The notes: a model not told the origin generated them from the sequence alone. Numbered from the stretch's first letter, positions 8,365 through 17,892 are shown. The stretch is DNA of 64,000 bases from Micromonospora sp. C95 (GCF_018070465.1 NZ_JAGPXT010000001.1:434001-498000), one strand, 5' to 3'. Translations and numbers: made by a program.

Positions 8365-9519
8365 ATGGACTTCCGGCTCTCCGAGGAGCATCAGGCGCTG
8401 CGGGACAGCGTGCGGGACTTCGCCCGCGAGGTGGTCGCGCCGGTCATCGCCGAGCACTACGAGCAGCACACCTTCCCGTACGAGATCATCCGCCAGATGG
8501 GCAAGATGGGCCTGTTCGGCCTGCCCTTCGCCGAGGAGCACGGCGGCATGGGCGGCGACTACTTCGCCCTCTGCCTGGCCCTGGAGGAGCTTGCCCGGGT
8601 CGACTCCAGCGTGGCGATCACCCTGGAGGCGGCGGTCTCGCTGGGCGCGATGCCGATCTACCGGTTCGGCACCGACGAGCAGAAGGCGCGGTGGCTGCCC
8701 CGGTTGCTCAGCGGCGAGGCGCTGGCCGGGTTCGGGCTGACCGAGCCGGGCTTCGGCTCGGACGCGGGGGGCACCGAGACCCGGGCGGTGCTGGACGAGG
8801 CGACCGGCGAATGGGTCATCAACGGCTCGAAGGCGTTCATCACCAACTCCGGCACCGACATCACCGCCCTGGTCACCGTCACCGCCGTCACCGGCACCGG
8901 GCCGGACGGCACGAAGGAGTTGTCCTCCATCATCGTGCCCAGCGGCACCCCCGGCTTCACCGTCGCGCCCGGCTACTCCAAGGTCGGCTGGACCGCCTCG
9001 GACACCCACGAGCTGACCTTCGACGACTGCCGGGTGCCGGCGGAGAACCTGCTCGGCGAGCGTGGTCGCGGCTTCGCCCAGTTCCTGCGCATCCTCGACG
9101 AGGGTCGGATCGCCATCGCCGCGCTGGCCGTCGGCCTCGCCCAGGGCTGCGTCGATGAGTCGATCAAGTACGCGAAGCAGCGGCACGCCTTCGGCCAGCC
9201 GATCGGCAACTACCAGGCGATCCAGTTCAAGATCGCTGACATGGAGGCGAAGGCGTACACCGCCCGGCTCGCGTACTACGACGCCGCCGCCCGCATGCTG
9301 GCCGGCGAGCCGTTCAAGCGGCAGGCGGCGATCGCCAAGCTGCACGCGAGCACGATCGCGGTGGACAACGCCCGCGAGGCGACCCAGATCCACGGTGGAT
9401 ACGGCTTCATGAACGAGTACCCGGTGGCCCGGTTCTGGCGGGACTCCAAAATCCTGGAGATCGGCGAGGGCACCTCCGAGGTGCAGCGCATGATCATCGC
9501 TCGCGACCTGGGTATGTGA
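8365..9519 (+). CDS. Acyl-CoA dehydrogenase (short/branched-chain type)
   Basis: 384 aa, a normal length for the family. The N domain starts MDFRLSEEHQALRDSVRDFA; FAD-binding motifs are GFGLTEPGFGSDAGG and WVINGSKAFITNSG; the C domain has QIHGGYGFMNEYPVARFWRD and IGEGTSEVQRMIIARDLG. Glu368 in IGEGTSE is in the catalytic-base position used by short- and medium-chain enzymes. Classic isovaleryl-CoA dehydrogenases have Ala or Gly there and use an earlier Glu, so the substrate may be broader than isovaleryl-CoA. A strong AGGAGGAAA precedes the ATG. It is last in the leucine-type gene set and would pass electrons to ETF. Confidence 0.9.
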   Translation: MDFRLSEEHQALRDSVRDFAREVVAPVIAEHYEQHTFPYEIIRQMGKMGLFGLPFAEEHGGMGGDYFALCLALEELARVDSSVAITLEAAVSLGAMPIYRFGTDEQKARWLPRLLSGEALAGFGLTEPGFGSDAGGTETRAVLDEATGEWVINGSKAFITNSGTDITALVTVTAVTGTGPDGTKELSSIIVPSGTPGFTVAPGYSKVGWTASDTHELTFDDCRVPAENLLGERGRGFAQFLRILDEGRIAIAALAVGLAQGCVDESIKYAKQRHAFGQPIGNYQAIQFKIADMEAKAYTARLAYYDAAARMLAGEPFKRQAAIAKLHASTIAVDNAREATQIHGGYGFMNEYPVARFWRDSKILEIGEGTSEVQRMIIARDLGM

Positions 9520-9675
9520 GCGAGCCCGGTCGGTAGCCGGCTCCGGCCGGGGTGCGCCCCGGAGGGTGCTACCGAAAGCATCGACGGCCGTCCGTTCCCG
9601 ACCGGTCGTTGTCGGCTTTCGGCACGGCATCGTCGGGTGGCCGACGATCCTGTGTCCGATGTCGGGCCTGGCCCG

Positions 9676-9681
9676 TATTGT
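9676..9681 (+). promoter_or_regulatory. Possible -10 (TATTGT) for leaderless STAND regulator
   Basis: TATTGT ends 8 nt before the ATG at 9690, and no Shine-Dalgarno sequence is visible between them. Both facts suggest a leaderless message. Confidence 0.4.
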
Positions 9682-9689
9682 CCGTGCCC

Positions 9690-12173
9690 ATGGCTCCCGG
9701 TCATGATCGTCGATCCGGCCCGCCGCACGCCGGTCTTCCGGAGCTGCTGCGGGCGCATCGGCTGGCTGCCGGCGCCACCCAGGCTGAGCTGGCCGCCCGT
9801 GCCGGCGTCGGGGTGCGGACGGTGCGTGATCTGGAACGCGGCCGGTCCACCCGGCCACAGCGCACCACGGTGGAACTGCTCGCCGGGGCGCTCGGACTGA
9901 CCGGTCCCACCCGCGCGGCCTTCCTGGCCGCCGCCCGAGGCACCGGGCCGACGACCGCCCGGTCCGGGGCCGGTACCCCGCTGGGGCTGCCGCCACCACC
10001 GGAACTGATCGGCCGTGAGCATGACGTCACCGAGCTGGCCGCGTTGCTGAATGATCCGCGCGGTCCCCGAGTGGTGAGCCTGGTGGGGTTGGCCGGCGTC
10101 GGCAAGACGGCACTGGCGTTGGCGGCGGTCCATGCCGCTGCGCCCACCCACCCTGGCGGCGTCGCCGGTGTCCTGATCGGTGCCGGGTCGGACGCGGCCG
10201 ACGTGCACGCCGCGGTGATGACGGTCTTCGGCGTCGCCCGGGACGCCGAGTTGGCCGCCCGGCTCGGCGACCGTCGGGCGCTGCTGCTGGTGGATGCCGT
10301 GGAACGGGCACCCGACCCGGTGGCCGGTACTCTGCGGCGGCTCGTCGGTGTGGTGCCGTCGCTGCGGGTGGTGGTCACCGGTCGGCATCCGGTCGGCCTG
10401 CCGGGTGAGTGGGTGCGTCCCGTGTCGCCGTTGGAGGTGCCGTCACCGGGCGACACCGATCCGGCCACCCTCGCCGGCTATCCGGCGGTGACCCTGTTCA
10501 CCTCGCGGCTGGCCCAGGTCCGGCGGGAACCGCCGGACGACGCCGAGCTACCGGCGCTGGCCGCCCTGGTCCGACGGCTGGGTGGGCTGCCGCTGGCGAT
10601 CGAACTGATGGCGGCGCGCGGGCGGTTGCTCGACCTCACCGAACTGCTCGACCGGTATGGCGACCGGGTGCTGGATCTGGACACCTCGGCCGCCGCCCAC
10701 AGCGGTTGGGAGCCGCGGCCCCGGGGCGACGACGCTCGTACCTCGGTGGTGGAGACCCTGCGCGACGCGGTGGCCACCAGCTACCGCCTGCTCGCCGTCG
10801 AGGACCAGGCGGCGCTGCGCCAGCTCGCTGCCTTCGGTAACCGGTGGTCGGTGGAGTTGGCCGAGGAGATGCTCGCCGGCACCGGCGTCGATCCGGTGCC
10901 GCTGTTGAACCGCTTCCTCGATCTCGGTCTGCTGAGCGTACGGGGTGGCGGAGCGTATCGGTTCCGGCTCGTCGACGCCGTCCGTGACTACGCCGTCGAG
11001 CAGGCGTCCGGCACCGGCGAGTCGACGGTGATCCGACGTCGCCACGCGCGGGTGGTGACCCGGCTGGTGGAGCGGACCGCCCCGGGGTTGACCGGCGCCG
11101 GTGCCAGTGCCGCCGCGCACCGTCTCGACGAGGTCACCGGCGACATCAGCTCGGCCCTGGCGTACGCGGCGGTCGACGACCCGTTGACCGCGTTACGCCT
11201 CGCGGTGAGCCTGCCCCGCTGGTGGCGGTCACGCGGCCGGGACGTGGTCGGTCGGCAGTGGCTGCTGCGCCTGCTGGCCGACCCGCGTACCGCCGACGCC
11301 GATCCGGCCCTGCGCGCGTGGGCCTCGGTGGGTGTGGCGATGCTCGCCGGTGAGCACGGTGCGGCCGCGACGGAGCTGCCGACTGCCCGCGCGGCGTTGG
11401 CGGAGTTTCGTCGGCTCGCTGACGTGCCGGGTGAGTTGGCGGCGCGCACGGTGCTCGGCGTCCTGCTGGCCGCGACCGGACGGCCGGACCAGGCGCGGGA
11501 GCAGGCGGAGGCGGTACTGGCCCTGGCCACCGAGCACGGCATGACCCGCCAGATGGCCGTCGCGCAGCATCAGCTGGCGTGGCACGAGATGAGACTCGGT
11601 GACCTGGCCACGGCACGTCGTCGGCTGGCCGTGGTGGACCGGCTCGGTGGGCAGTGCGCGGAGCAGCGGCTGCGGTTGCTGGCCCGGGGCACCGTCGCGG
11701 AGGTGTTCCGCCTGGAGGGCCGGTACGCCGACGCGGTCGACGAGGCTCGCCGGGTGTTGGCCGCGTTCAGCGATCTGGGCACCCCGCGCGGTCGGCGCCA
11801 GGTGCTGGGGACGCTGGGTCTGGCGCTCGCCCAGGACGGTCGCGCGGCCGAGGCCGCCGAGGTGCTGGCCGAGTTGCGTCCACTCGATGGCATCGGGGCG
11901 CTGATCGAGGGTCACCTGGCGCTGCATCGTGGCGACCGGGAGGTCGCGGCGGAGTGGTTCGCGGCCGCGACGGAGCCGGACGAGACCGGACGGGACAGAC
12001 GCACGGTGGTGGAGGCTCTGGTGGGCTTGGCGGCGAGCACCTCCGACGCGGGTGTGCTCGATCGGCTGGAGGTGGCCTGCCAGGAGGCTGGTGTCCGGCT
12101 GCTCAACCACGAGGAGGAACTGCTCTACGTGCTGTCGGTGGCCCGGAACGGCCCGACGGCGGACGGGCGGTGA
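9690..12173 (+). CDS. XRE-family HTH / NB-ARC (STAND) / TPR transcriptional regulator
   Basis: 827 aa. Residues 8-75 form an XRE helix-turn-helix (LLRAHRLAAGATQAELAARA, then GVRTVRDLERGRS). An NB-ARC type ATPase follows with P-loop GLAGVGKTALAL (Lys139), a Walker B-like LLLVDAVE and the GLPLAIELMA motif at about 300. After about residue 450 the protein is an Ala/Leu/Arg-rich helical array consistent with TPRs. This architecture is common in actinobacterial STAND regulators that oligomerise on ligand and ATP binding to activate nearby genes. It follows the acyl-CoA dehydrogenase on the same strand with 170 nt between them. Its target and ligand are not evident. Confidence 0.82.
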   Translation: MAPGHDRRSGPPHAGLPELLRAHRLAAGATQAELAARAGVGVRTVRDLERGRSTRPQRTTVELLAGALGLTGPTRAAFLAAARGTGPTTARSGAGTPLGLPPPPELIGREHDVTELAALLNDPRGPRVVSLVGLAGVGKTALALAAVHAAAPTHPGGVAGVLIGAGSDAADVHAAVMTVFGVARDAELAARLGDRRALLLVDAVERAPDPVAGTLRRLVGVVPSLRVVVTGRHPVGLPGEWVRPVSPLEVPSPGDTDPATLAGYPAVTLFTSRLAQVRREPPDDAELPALAALVRRLGGLPLAIELMAARGRLLDLTELLDRYGDRVLDLDTSAAAHSGWEPRPRGDDARTSVVETLRDAVATSYRLLAVEDQAALRQLAAFGNRWSVELAEEMLAGTGVDPVPLLNRFLDLGLLSVRGGGAYRFRLVDAVRDYAVEQASGTGESTVIRRRHARVVTRLVERTAPGLTGAGASAAAHRLDEVTGDISSALAYAAVDDPLTALRLAVSLPRWWRSRGRDVVGRQWLLRLLADPRTADADPALRAWASVGVAMLAGEHGAAATELPTARAALAEFRRLADVPGELAARTVLGVLLAATGRPDQAREQAEAVLALATEHGMTRQMAVAQHQLAWHEMRLGDLATARRRLAVVDRLGGQCAEQRLRLLARGTVAEVFRLEGRYADAVDEARRVLAAFSDLGTPRGRRQVLGTLGLALAQDGRAAEAAEVLAELRPLDGIGALIEGHLALHRGDREVAAEWFAAATEPDETGRDRRTVVEALVGLAASTSDAGVLDRLEVACQEAGVRLLNHEEELLYVLSVARNGPTADGR

Positions 12174-12467
12174 GGGACCACCGACGGACCATCGGTGGCG
12201 GGGACGGGGACGGCGCGGGCGAGGAAGCCCCCTGTTGCCACCCCTCGCTCATCGCCCGCGCCGGTGCCCCCCGCTGCCCCCGCCGCTGCGAGACTAGCGA
12301 GGCGTAGCCGGCCCGTCTGTCGGGTTTGATGAGCTATCGCCCATTGACCCCGTGGTTCTGCCGGTCTTTCTGCCGGTGAGGTGACGCTCGGCTGGTGCCG
12401 TGCACACCCAGGGTCCGCAGCCGTCGGCGCCGACAGCAACCGCTGGCGGGGACGACGCGGGGATGCC

Positions 12468-13019
12468 TCACCGGCCCGGCTGGCCACCCGGTACGGACGG
12501 TTCCGTCCCGTTCTCGGCGCACTCGGACGGGTTCTCGCCCGGCGCGGCGGATCGACTGCCGGCGGTCGCGCAGGGATGCACGGCGTCGCGGACCCGGCGC
12601 AGGCCGTCGAGGAGTGCTTCCAGCGCGGCCGGGTCGAGTTGTCCGGTGAACCAGTCCTCGATGAGCTGAAGATGTCCGGGCAGGCTCTCGTCGAGCCGGC
12701 GCAGGCCGGCGGGCGTCACGACCGCGTACGAGCTGCGCCGGTCGGAGGGGCAGGCGCGGCGGGTGATCAGCCCGTCGCGTTCCATCCGGTCCACCACCCG
12801 GGTCACGCCGCTGGTGGACAGTGAGGTCTGGGCGGCGAGATCGGTCATCCGCAGTTGATTGGCGGGCGACCGGGTGAGCCTGGTCAACACCTCGAACTCG
12901 ACCGATGACAGGCCGTGTTCCTCCAGCTGGGCGGCGAATCGGGCGGCCAACCCGGCGTGCACCTCGAAGAGCAGGCCGACAGCCGTGATCCGAGGGTCGT
13001 CGAACGTGTTCGCTTCCAC
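12468..13019 (-). CDS. MarR-family transcriptional regulator
   Basis: 183 aa from GTG. The winged helix is clear: GLSSVEFEVLTRLTRSP, then MTDLAAQTSLSTSGVTRVVD and the wing RMERDGLITRRACPSDRRSS, at about residues 38-95. A dimerisation helix follows, and then a Ser/Gly/Pro-rich tail of about 35 residues not typical of the family. It is divergent from a YceI-family gene, and the shared promoter contains a CAATA...TATTG palindrome, so it probably represses that gene and itself. MarR proteins commonly sense phenolic or oxidising compounds; the inducer here is unknown. Confidence 0.85.
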   Translation of the reverse strand: MEANTFDDPRITAVGLLFEVHAGLAARFAAQLEEHGLSSVEFEVLTRLTRSPANQLRMTDLAAQTSLSTSGVTRVVDRMERDGLITRRACPSDRRSSYAVVTPAGLRRLDESLPGHLQLIEDWFTGQLDPAALEALLDGLRRVRDAVHPCATAGSRSAAPGENPSECAENGTEPSVPGGQPGR

Positions 13020-13032
13020 CCGTCCATCGTAC

Positions 13033-13069
13033 CAATACTTGACAGCAGGAATATTGCCGACGCTATAGT
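13033..13069 (+). promoter_or_regulatory. yceI promoter with MarR-type operator
   Basis: A consensus -35 TTGACA (13039-13044) and -10 TATAGT (13064-13069) are separated by 19 bp. CAATA (13033-13037) and TATTG (13052-13056) form an inverted repeat across the -35 and spacer, the usual position for MarR repression. Confidence 0.6.
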
Positions 13070-13122
13070 TGCTGACGCAGCCGTTGGGCTACTAAACAAT
13101 GTCTCCTGGAGGGCAGTCTCTC

Positions 13123-13704
13123 ATGACCAGCAGCACCGAGCCGGTTACCCGCGAGTGGAACGGCCTCACCATCCCGGCGGCCGGCACCTACCTGCTGGAT
13201 GTGGCGCACAAGCGGGTCGGCTTCGTCGCCCGGCACATGATGGTGAGCAAGGTTCGCGGCGAGTTCGCGGACGCGAGCGCCACCATCACCATCGCCGAGG
13301 AGCCACTGGAGTCCACGGTCTCCGCCACCATCCAGGCCGCCAGCATCAACACCGCCCAGGCGGACCGGGACGCGCACCTGCGCAGCCCCGAGTTCCTCGA
13401 CGCGGAGAAGTTCGCCACGCTGGAGTACCGCAGCACCGGCGTGAAGTCGCACGAGGGCAACGAGTTCGTCCTGTCCGGCGAGTTGACCATCAAGGACGTG
13501 ACCCGTCCGGTCGACCTCAAGGTCGAGTTCGAGGGTGTCGGCCGCAGCCCCTTCGGCCAGGACATCTTCGGCTTCTCGGCGAGCACCGAGATCGACCGCG
13601 AGGACTTCGGCCTGACCTGGAACGTGGCCCTGGAGTCCGGCGGCGTCCTGGTCGGCAAGAAGATCAAGATCGAGATCGAGGGCGAGGCCATCCGGCAGTC
13701 CTGA
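13123..13704 (+). CDS. YceI-family lipid-binding lipocalin-like protein
   Basis: 193 aa. The YceI barrel is recognisable: GTYLLDVAHKRVGFVARHMM, then FLDAEKFATLEYRSTGV and ELTIKDVTRPVDLKVEFEG. Family members bind long isoprenoid or amide lipids in a beta barrel and often respond to stress. I see no signal peptide, so this is probably cytoplasmic, unlike the E. coli protein. ATG 13123 is preferred because GGAGGG at 13108-13113 is correctly spaced; ATG 13099 is upstream of that site. It is divergent from a MarR regulator, and a strong terminator follows. Confidence 0.88.
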   Translation: MTSSTEPVTREWNGLTIPAAGTYLLDVAHKRVGFVARHMMVSKVRGEFADASATITIAEEPLESTVSATIQAASINTAQADRDAHLRSPEFLDAEKFATLEYRSTGVKSHEGNEFVLSGELTIKDVTRPVDLKVEFEGVGRSPFGQDIFGFSASTEIDREDFGLTWNVALESGGVLVGKKIKIEIEGEAIRQS

Positions 13705-13716
13705 TCCGTACGCCCC

Positions 13717-13749
13717 GACAGGCCCGCGCCCGCACCGCGCGGGCCTGTC
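13717..13749 (+). terminator. Terminator-like hairpin after yceI
   Basis: A perfect 13-bp GC-rich stem, GACAGGCCCGCGC (13717-13729) with its complement at 13737-13749 and a 7-nt loop, begins 13 nt after the stop codon. There is no T-tract. Confidence 0.75.
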
Positions 13750-14015
13750 GGCTGTTCGGGGCCCGCACGCCGGTGCTGGTGCGAATTGTCACAACTTGTT
13801 CGCAGCTGATCGCCGAGGGTTCGGCGGTACGGGTGGGTACGTACTCCAGTGGGAGCGACCGACCTGGTCAAGGCGATGCGATCAACCGCTGAGCCCGGGT
13901 GGACTGCGGCAATGGACCGATCTTCGGGACAGCCGGATCGACGCTTCCAACGAGTATGGTTCACAGTGCGCTGCGGAGCGGCACCGTACCGTGGCGTCGC
14001 GCGCCGGGAGGAAGC
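13750..14015. other. Intergenic region before the GCS2 gene
   Basis: Together with the preceding hairpin, about 310 nt have no gene. I see a possible -10, TATGGT, at 13955-13960, about 60 nt before the next ATG, and the small palindrome TTGTCACAA at 13786-13794. No convincing ORF or RNA structure was found. Confidence 0.5.
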
Positions 14016-15494
14016 ATGGGCAGGGACGTCGATCGAGCCGCCTTCTCCCGTGAGGATCGAGTTCGGTACCGGCAGAAGGTCCGTCGCTGCCTGGACGTGT
14101 TCGCGCTGATGCTTGACGACTTCGGCTTCGACGCCGACCGGCCGATGACCGGGCTGGAGATCGAACTCAACCTGGTCGACCCGGCGGCCGAACCGGCCAT
14201 GCGCAACGAGGAGATCCTCGCCGCGATCGCCGACCCGTTGTTCCAGACCGAGCTCGGCCAGTTCAACCTGGAACTGAACGCGAATCCACGGCTGATCTCC
14301 GGCAACGGGTTCGCCGACTACGAGCGTGACCTCTGCGCCAGCCTCGACCGGGCCAACGAACGCGCGGCGCGGTCGGACACCAGGATCGTTCTGGTCGGCA
14401 TCCTGCCCACGTTGAACGAGCGCCACCTGGTGGCGGACAACCTCTCGACCAACGAGCGGTACCGGGTGCTCAACGACCAGATCGTGTGGGCCCGGGGCGA
14501 GGACATCGAGCTCGACATCCGCGGCGTCGAGCGGCTGCGTACGCACAACGACTCGATCGCGCCGGAGGCGGCCTGCACCAGCCTCCAGTTCCACCTCCAG
14601 GTGGCGCCGGACAGCTTTGCCGACTACTGGAACGCCTCCCAGGCGATCGCCGCAGCCCAGGTGGCCGTGGGCGCCAACTCGCCGTTTCTCTACGATCGGC
14701 AGCTCTGGGCGGAGACGCGCATCGCCCTGTTCGAGCAGGCCACCGACACTCGGCCGGACGAGCTGAAGGCTCAGGGCGTACGGCCCCGGGTCTGGTTCGG
14801 TGAGCGGTGGATCACCTCGATCTTCGACCTGTTCGAGGAGAACGTCCGCTACTTCCCGCCCCTGCTGCCGATCTGCGAGAGCGAGGATCCGGTGGAGGTC
14901 CTGCACGCCGGCGGCGTTCCCGAGCTGGCCGAGTTGCGGCTGCACAACGGCACCGTCTACCGGTGGAACCGGCCGGTGTACGACATCATGAACGGCCGCC
15001 CCCATCTGCGGGTGGAGAACCGGGTGCTACCGGCCGGTCCCACCGTGGTCGACATGCTGGCCAACGCCGCCTTCTACTTCGGGCTGGTCCGGGGCATGGC
15101 CGAGGCCGACCGGCCGATCTGGAGCCAACTCACCTTCAGCTCCGCCGAGGAGAACTTCCACGCCGCCGCCCGCCGGGGCATGGACGCGATCCTGCACTGG
15201 CCGCAGCTGGGCGAGGTACCGGTGACCACGCTGGTGCTCGACACGCTGTTGCCGCTCGCCGCAGCCGGCCTCGACGGCTTCGGCGTCGCCCCCGCCGACC
15301 GGGACCGGCTGCTCGGCATCATCGAGCAACGCTGTCGCGCCGGACGCAACGGCGCGGTCTGGCAGACCGCCACCGTGTGGGCCGCCGAGCGGCACCTGGG
15401 CCTGGATCGCCGGGCCGCGCTGCACCACATGCTCCAGCGCTACGCGGAGTTGCAGTACACGAACGATCCGGTGCACACCTGGCCGCTCGACTGA
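14016..15494 (+). CDS. Glutamate-cysteine ligase family (GCS2) protein
   Basis: 492 aa. The region GLEIELNLVDPAAEPAMRNE (about 45-65) and FNLELNANPRLISGNGFADY (about 85-105) show the glutamate/Mg-ATP binding pattern of the GCS2 carboxylate-amine ligase fold. Later blocks are CTSLQFHLQVAP and the ENRVLPAGPT segment. Family members ligate glutamate to an amine, but in mycothiol-producing Actinobacteria glutathione is normally absent, so the real product may be another gamma-glutamyl compound. GGGAGGAAG is well placed before ATG 14016. It stands alone, convergent with a membrane-protein gene. Confidence 0.8.
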   Translation: MGRDVDRAAFSREDRVRYRQKVRRCLDVFALMLDDFGFDADRPMTGLEIELNLVDPAAEPAMRNEEILAAIADPLFQTELGQFNLELNANPRLISGNGFADYERDLCASLDRANERAARSDTRIVLVGILPTLNERHLVADNLSTNERYRVLNDQIVWARGEDIELDIRGVERLRTHNDSIAPEAACTSLQFHLQVAPDSFADYWNASQAIAAAQVAVGANSPFLYDRQLWAETRIALFEQATDTRPDELKAQGVRPRVWFGERWITSIFDLFEENVRYFPPLLPICESEDPVEVLHAGGVPELAELRLHNGTVYRWNRPVYDIMNGRPHLRVENRVLPAGPTVVDMLANAAFYFGLVRGMAEADRPIWSQLTFSSAEENFHAAARRGMDAILHWPQLGEVPVTTLVLDTLLPLAAAGLDGFGVAPADRDRLLGIIEQRCRAGRNGAVWQTATVWAAERHLGLDRRAALHHMLQRYAELQYTNDPVHTWPLD

Positions 15495-15566
15495 GCGAAG
15501 CGGCAACCTCACCGGTTCTTGGTGCGGAATCGCCTCTCGGTGGGCCGTTTCGTACCAAGATCCAGA

Positions 15567-17081
15567 CTAGCGACCGCGCTGCCGGGGACGGCCGCGGCGG
15601 TTCCCGGCATCGGGCGTCTCTTCGTTGCCGGACGATGCCTCGGACGGCGAGGAGCCGGTTCTCCCACCCGTCTGCGCCGGCCTTTCCGGCTGCGCTGCCG
15701 GTTTCGGTGCTGCCGGCTTGACCGCCGCTGGCTCGACCGCTGCCGGTCGCGATGCGGTTGCCGCCGATGCGGTCTCCTTCGGGGCCGCCGTCACCTTGCC
15801 GGCCACCGTCTGGTCGATCCGGTCGGCGGCCGCCGCGGACCGCGTGGCACTCGTCGAGGACAGCGGGACACCCGGCCCGGACCGCACAGCGTCGGGCGCG
15901 GACGGCTCGGCATCCGGCCCGGGCCGGTCGGCATCCCGTTCGGATCCGGGCGTGTGCCGGTCGGAGTCACCGACCCGTTGCCGGGGCACCACCGGGGCCG
16001 CGTCGGGGCCGCCCGATCGGCGGGCCGACCGCTGGGCCAGTGCCGCCACCAGGACCGACCCGCCGATGCCGACGATCACCGCGTACGGGGCGGTCAGATG
16101 GGCGGACACCTGTTCCGGGCTGATCGCGGTGAGCCTCGGCACGGCGAGGAAGTAGGCGATGGCCACCAGCAGCGGTCCGGCGGCACCCGAAGCGGTGGCA
16201 CCGACCCGCCGGTCGGTCGTCCGGACTCCCCTGCGGGCAGCCAACGCGCCGATCACCAGTGCCGAACCGAGCGACAGGACCGCCCCGGGCCAGTAGAAGT
16301 AGTCCCGGACCCAGAACTGGTCGCTGTCCGAGCTGAGTTGCCAGATGCCGAGCTGTGCGGTGGTCAGTCCGCGACCGGCGAGCACCGAGTCGACCACGGC
16401 GACGACCGCGAGCAGCCAGAGCCAGCCGGCGGTGGCGATGACATTCGTGGCGGCGGCTCGACAACGCAGCCCCCAGATCGCCACGAGTGTCCCGATCAGG
16501 ACGCCGACCGCCGCGTACCCGGCGGCCATGTCCCGGGGAGACGGGGTGTCCGGCACCACCGCGACCCGGGCCGGCACGGCGACCAGCAACACCGTGATCA
16601 GCGCGCCCAGGCCGGCGGCCACGGCCAGCGCGATTCCCCGCAGCCCGCCACCGATCTGCTCGGCGGTGGCGGGCGGACGGTCAGTGGAGGGCGGAACCGG
16701 GCGGTCGGACGTCGTCGACTCGCTGGCCGCTGCTGCGGAACTGGGCGCCGCTGCGGAACTGGGCGGCGCTGCGGTGCCGGACGGTGGAAGCGGGGCGTCT
16801 GAGGTGGGCGATCCGACCGGCGTCGAGTTGTCGGACGGGGATGCGGCCCGCCGACGGTCGTGCAGCCGTTGAGCGCAGACCGCACCGAAAATGGTCGACG
16901 TGGCGGCGATCCAGGTCGCCCAGATCAGGCTCGCCACCCAGGTCGCCGTGCCGGCGGTCGCCGCCGGGGGCGCCCAGTTGAGAATGCCCAGGCCGTATCC
17001 GAAACCCAGTTGGGCCGCACCGGCACCGGCTGCCACGCCGGCCGCGGTGGCGATCGATCCTCCCCAGCCCTGTCTGGCCAT
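15567..17081 (-). CDS. Multi-pass membrane protein with Ala/Pro/Ser-rich cytoplasmic segments
   Basis: 504 aa, function not recognised. The N-terminus has two hydrophobic segments (about 10-70). A Ser/Pro/Ala-rich linker follows, then five or six more membrane segments at about 145-365 (for example GIALAVAAGLGALITVLLVA and TNVIATAGWLWLLAVVAVV). The last 130 residues are disordered, rich in Pro, Ala and charged residues, and end GRPRQRGR. It is divergent from a PASTA-domain gene, and no operon partner is visible. A structural or transport role would be a guess. Confidence 0.7.
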   Translation of the reverse strand: MARQGWGGSIATAAGVAAGAGAAQLGFGYGLGILNWAPPAATAGTATWVASLIWATWIAATSTIFGAVCAQRLHDRRRAASPSDNSTPVGSPTSDAPLPPSGTAAPPSSAAAPSSAAAASESTTSDRPVPPSTDRPPATAEQIGGGLRGIALAVAAGLGALITVLLVAVPARVAVVPDTPSPRDMAAGYAAVGVLIGTLVAIWGLRCRAAATNVIATAGWLWLLAVVAVVDSVLAGRGLTTAQLGIWQLSSDSDQFWVRDYFYWPGAVLSLGSALVIGALAARRGVRTTDRRVGATASGAAGPLLVAIAYFLAVPRLTAISPEQVSAHLTAPYAVIVGIGGSVLVAALAQRSARRSGGPDAAPVVPRQRVGDSDRHTPGSERDADRPGPDAEPSAPDAVRSGPGVPLSSTSATRSAAAADRIDQTVAGKVTAAPKETASAATASRPAAVEPAAVKPAAPKPAAQPERPAQTGGRTGSSPSEASSGNEETPDAGNRRGRPRQRGR

Positions 17082-17202
17082 GCCGGGCAGCGTAACGTCC
17101 TGTGGTCGGTGCGGCGAGTCGTGCGCGGCATTGACCGGTAACGGTCACGGACAGTGCTTGGCCCCGGTCGCTATGGTCGCGGGGAATGAGGCGGTGGGCG
17201 GG

Positions 17203-17892
17203 ATGACGGACGGGACCACGGACGGGCGGCCGGGGCGCGGTGGCACCACCCCGGACCGAACAAGAATGATCATCGGTGGTGGGGTCGCCGCCGTACTGCT
17301 CGCGATCATCGGTGCCGCCGGGGGCTGGGTGCTCGCTGGAGACCAGGTGGGACCGGATGCGGTGTCCTCCGGCGCGACCCCCACCCCCACCCCGACGCCC
17401 GCCGTCCGGACCTCACCGCCTCGGGAACAGCCGCCGTCGACCACGCCGACCCGGCCGAGCAGTAGCCCCAGCCCATCGCGGCCGACCGGGCTCACCGTTC
17501 CGGACCTGGTCGGCATGGACTTCGAGGAGGCCAGGCAGGAGCTGCGCGACCTGGGTCTGGGCTGGCAATTCATCTTCGGCCGCGGCGACAGTCCCAGCGT
17601 GCGCAGCACCGACCCGGCTCCCGGCACGCCGGTGCGGCGTGGTGTCACCGTAAAAATCAACGTTGCGGGGGCCGCACCGCCGAACGAGGTGCCGGATCTG
17701 ATCGGCGAGACGTGCAACGAGGCAAGGGCCGAACTCGTCGACGACGGCTTCTCCCCGCGATATCCGGGCGGGCGCTCCGGCACGGTAACCGCACAACGAC
17801 CGTCGGGCGGCACGGTCGGCAGGTGGAACGACGTGGTCCAGATCTGGTGCGGCACGCCGCCGAGTGTGGACGCGAGCGCTCCGGCGCCGTGA
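17203..17892 (+). CDS. Single-pass membrane protein with two extracellular PASTA domains
   Basis: 229 aa. A short cytoplasmic N-terminus is followed by one membrane helix (MIIGGGVAAVLLAIIGAAGG, about 24-45), a Thr/Pro-rich stalk and two PASTA repeats: TVPDLVGMDFEEARQELRDL (about 105-160) and EVPDLIGETCNEARAELVDD (about 165-220). PASTA domains bind muropeptides or lipid II, usually at the outside of Ser/Thr kinases, but there is no kinase domain here. Both PASTA units end near Cys or Val rather than in a signalling domain. ATG 17203 is preferred; an ATG at 17173 overlaps a probable -10 (TATGGT). The next gene encodes a similar protein. Confidence 0.8.
   Translation: MTDGTTDGRPGRGGTTPDRTRMIIGGGVAAVLLAIIGAAGGWVLAGDQVGPDAVSSGATPTPTPTPAVRTSPPREQPPSTTPTRPSSSPSPSRPTGLTVPDLVGMDFEEARQELRDLGLGWQFIFGRGDSPSVRSTDPAPGTPVRRGVTVKINVAGAAPPNEVPDLIGETCNEARAELVDDGFSPRYPGGRSGTVTAQRPSGGTVGRWNDVVQIWCGTPPSVDASAPAP

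Noticed and set aside
6544..9999. 1151-codon open frame antisense to the carboxyltransferase and acyl-CoA dehydrogenase
   Set aside because: High-GC shadow frame: His/Arg/Gly/Leu-rich, no domains, and the plus-strand genes are certain.
12174..12467. Possible gene or RNA between the STAND regulator and marR
   Set aside because: Only a weak 7-bp hairpin (12178-12198) and shadow frames; no supportable feature.
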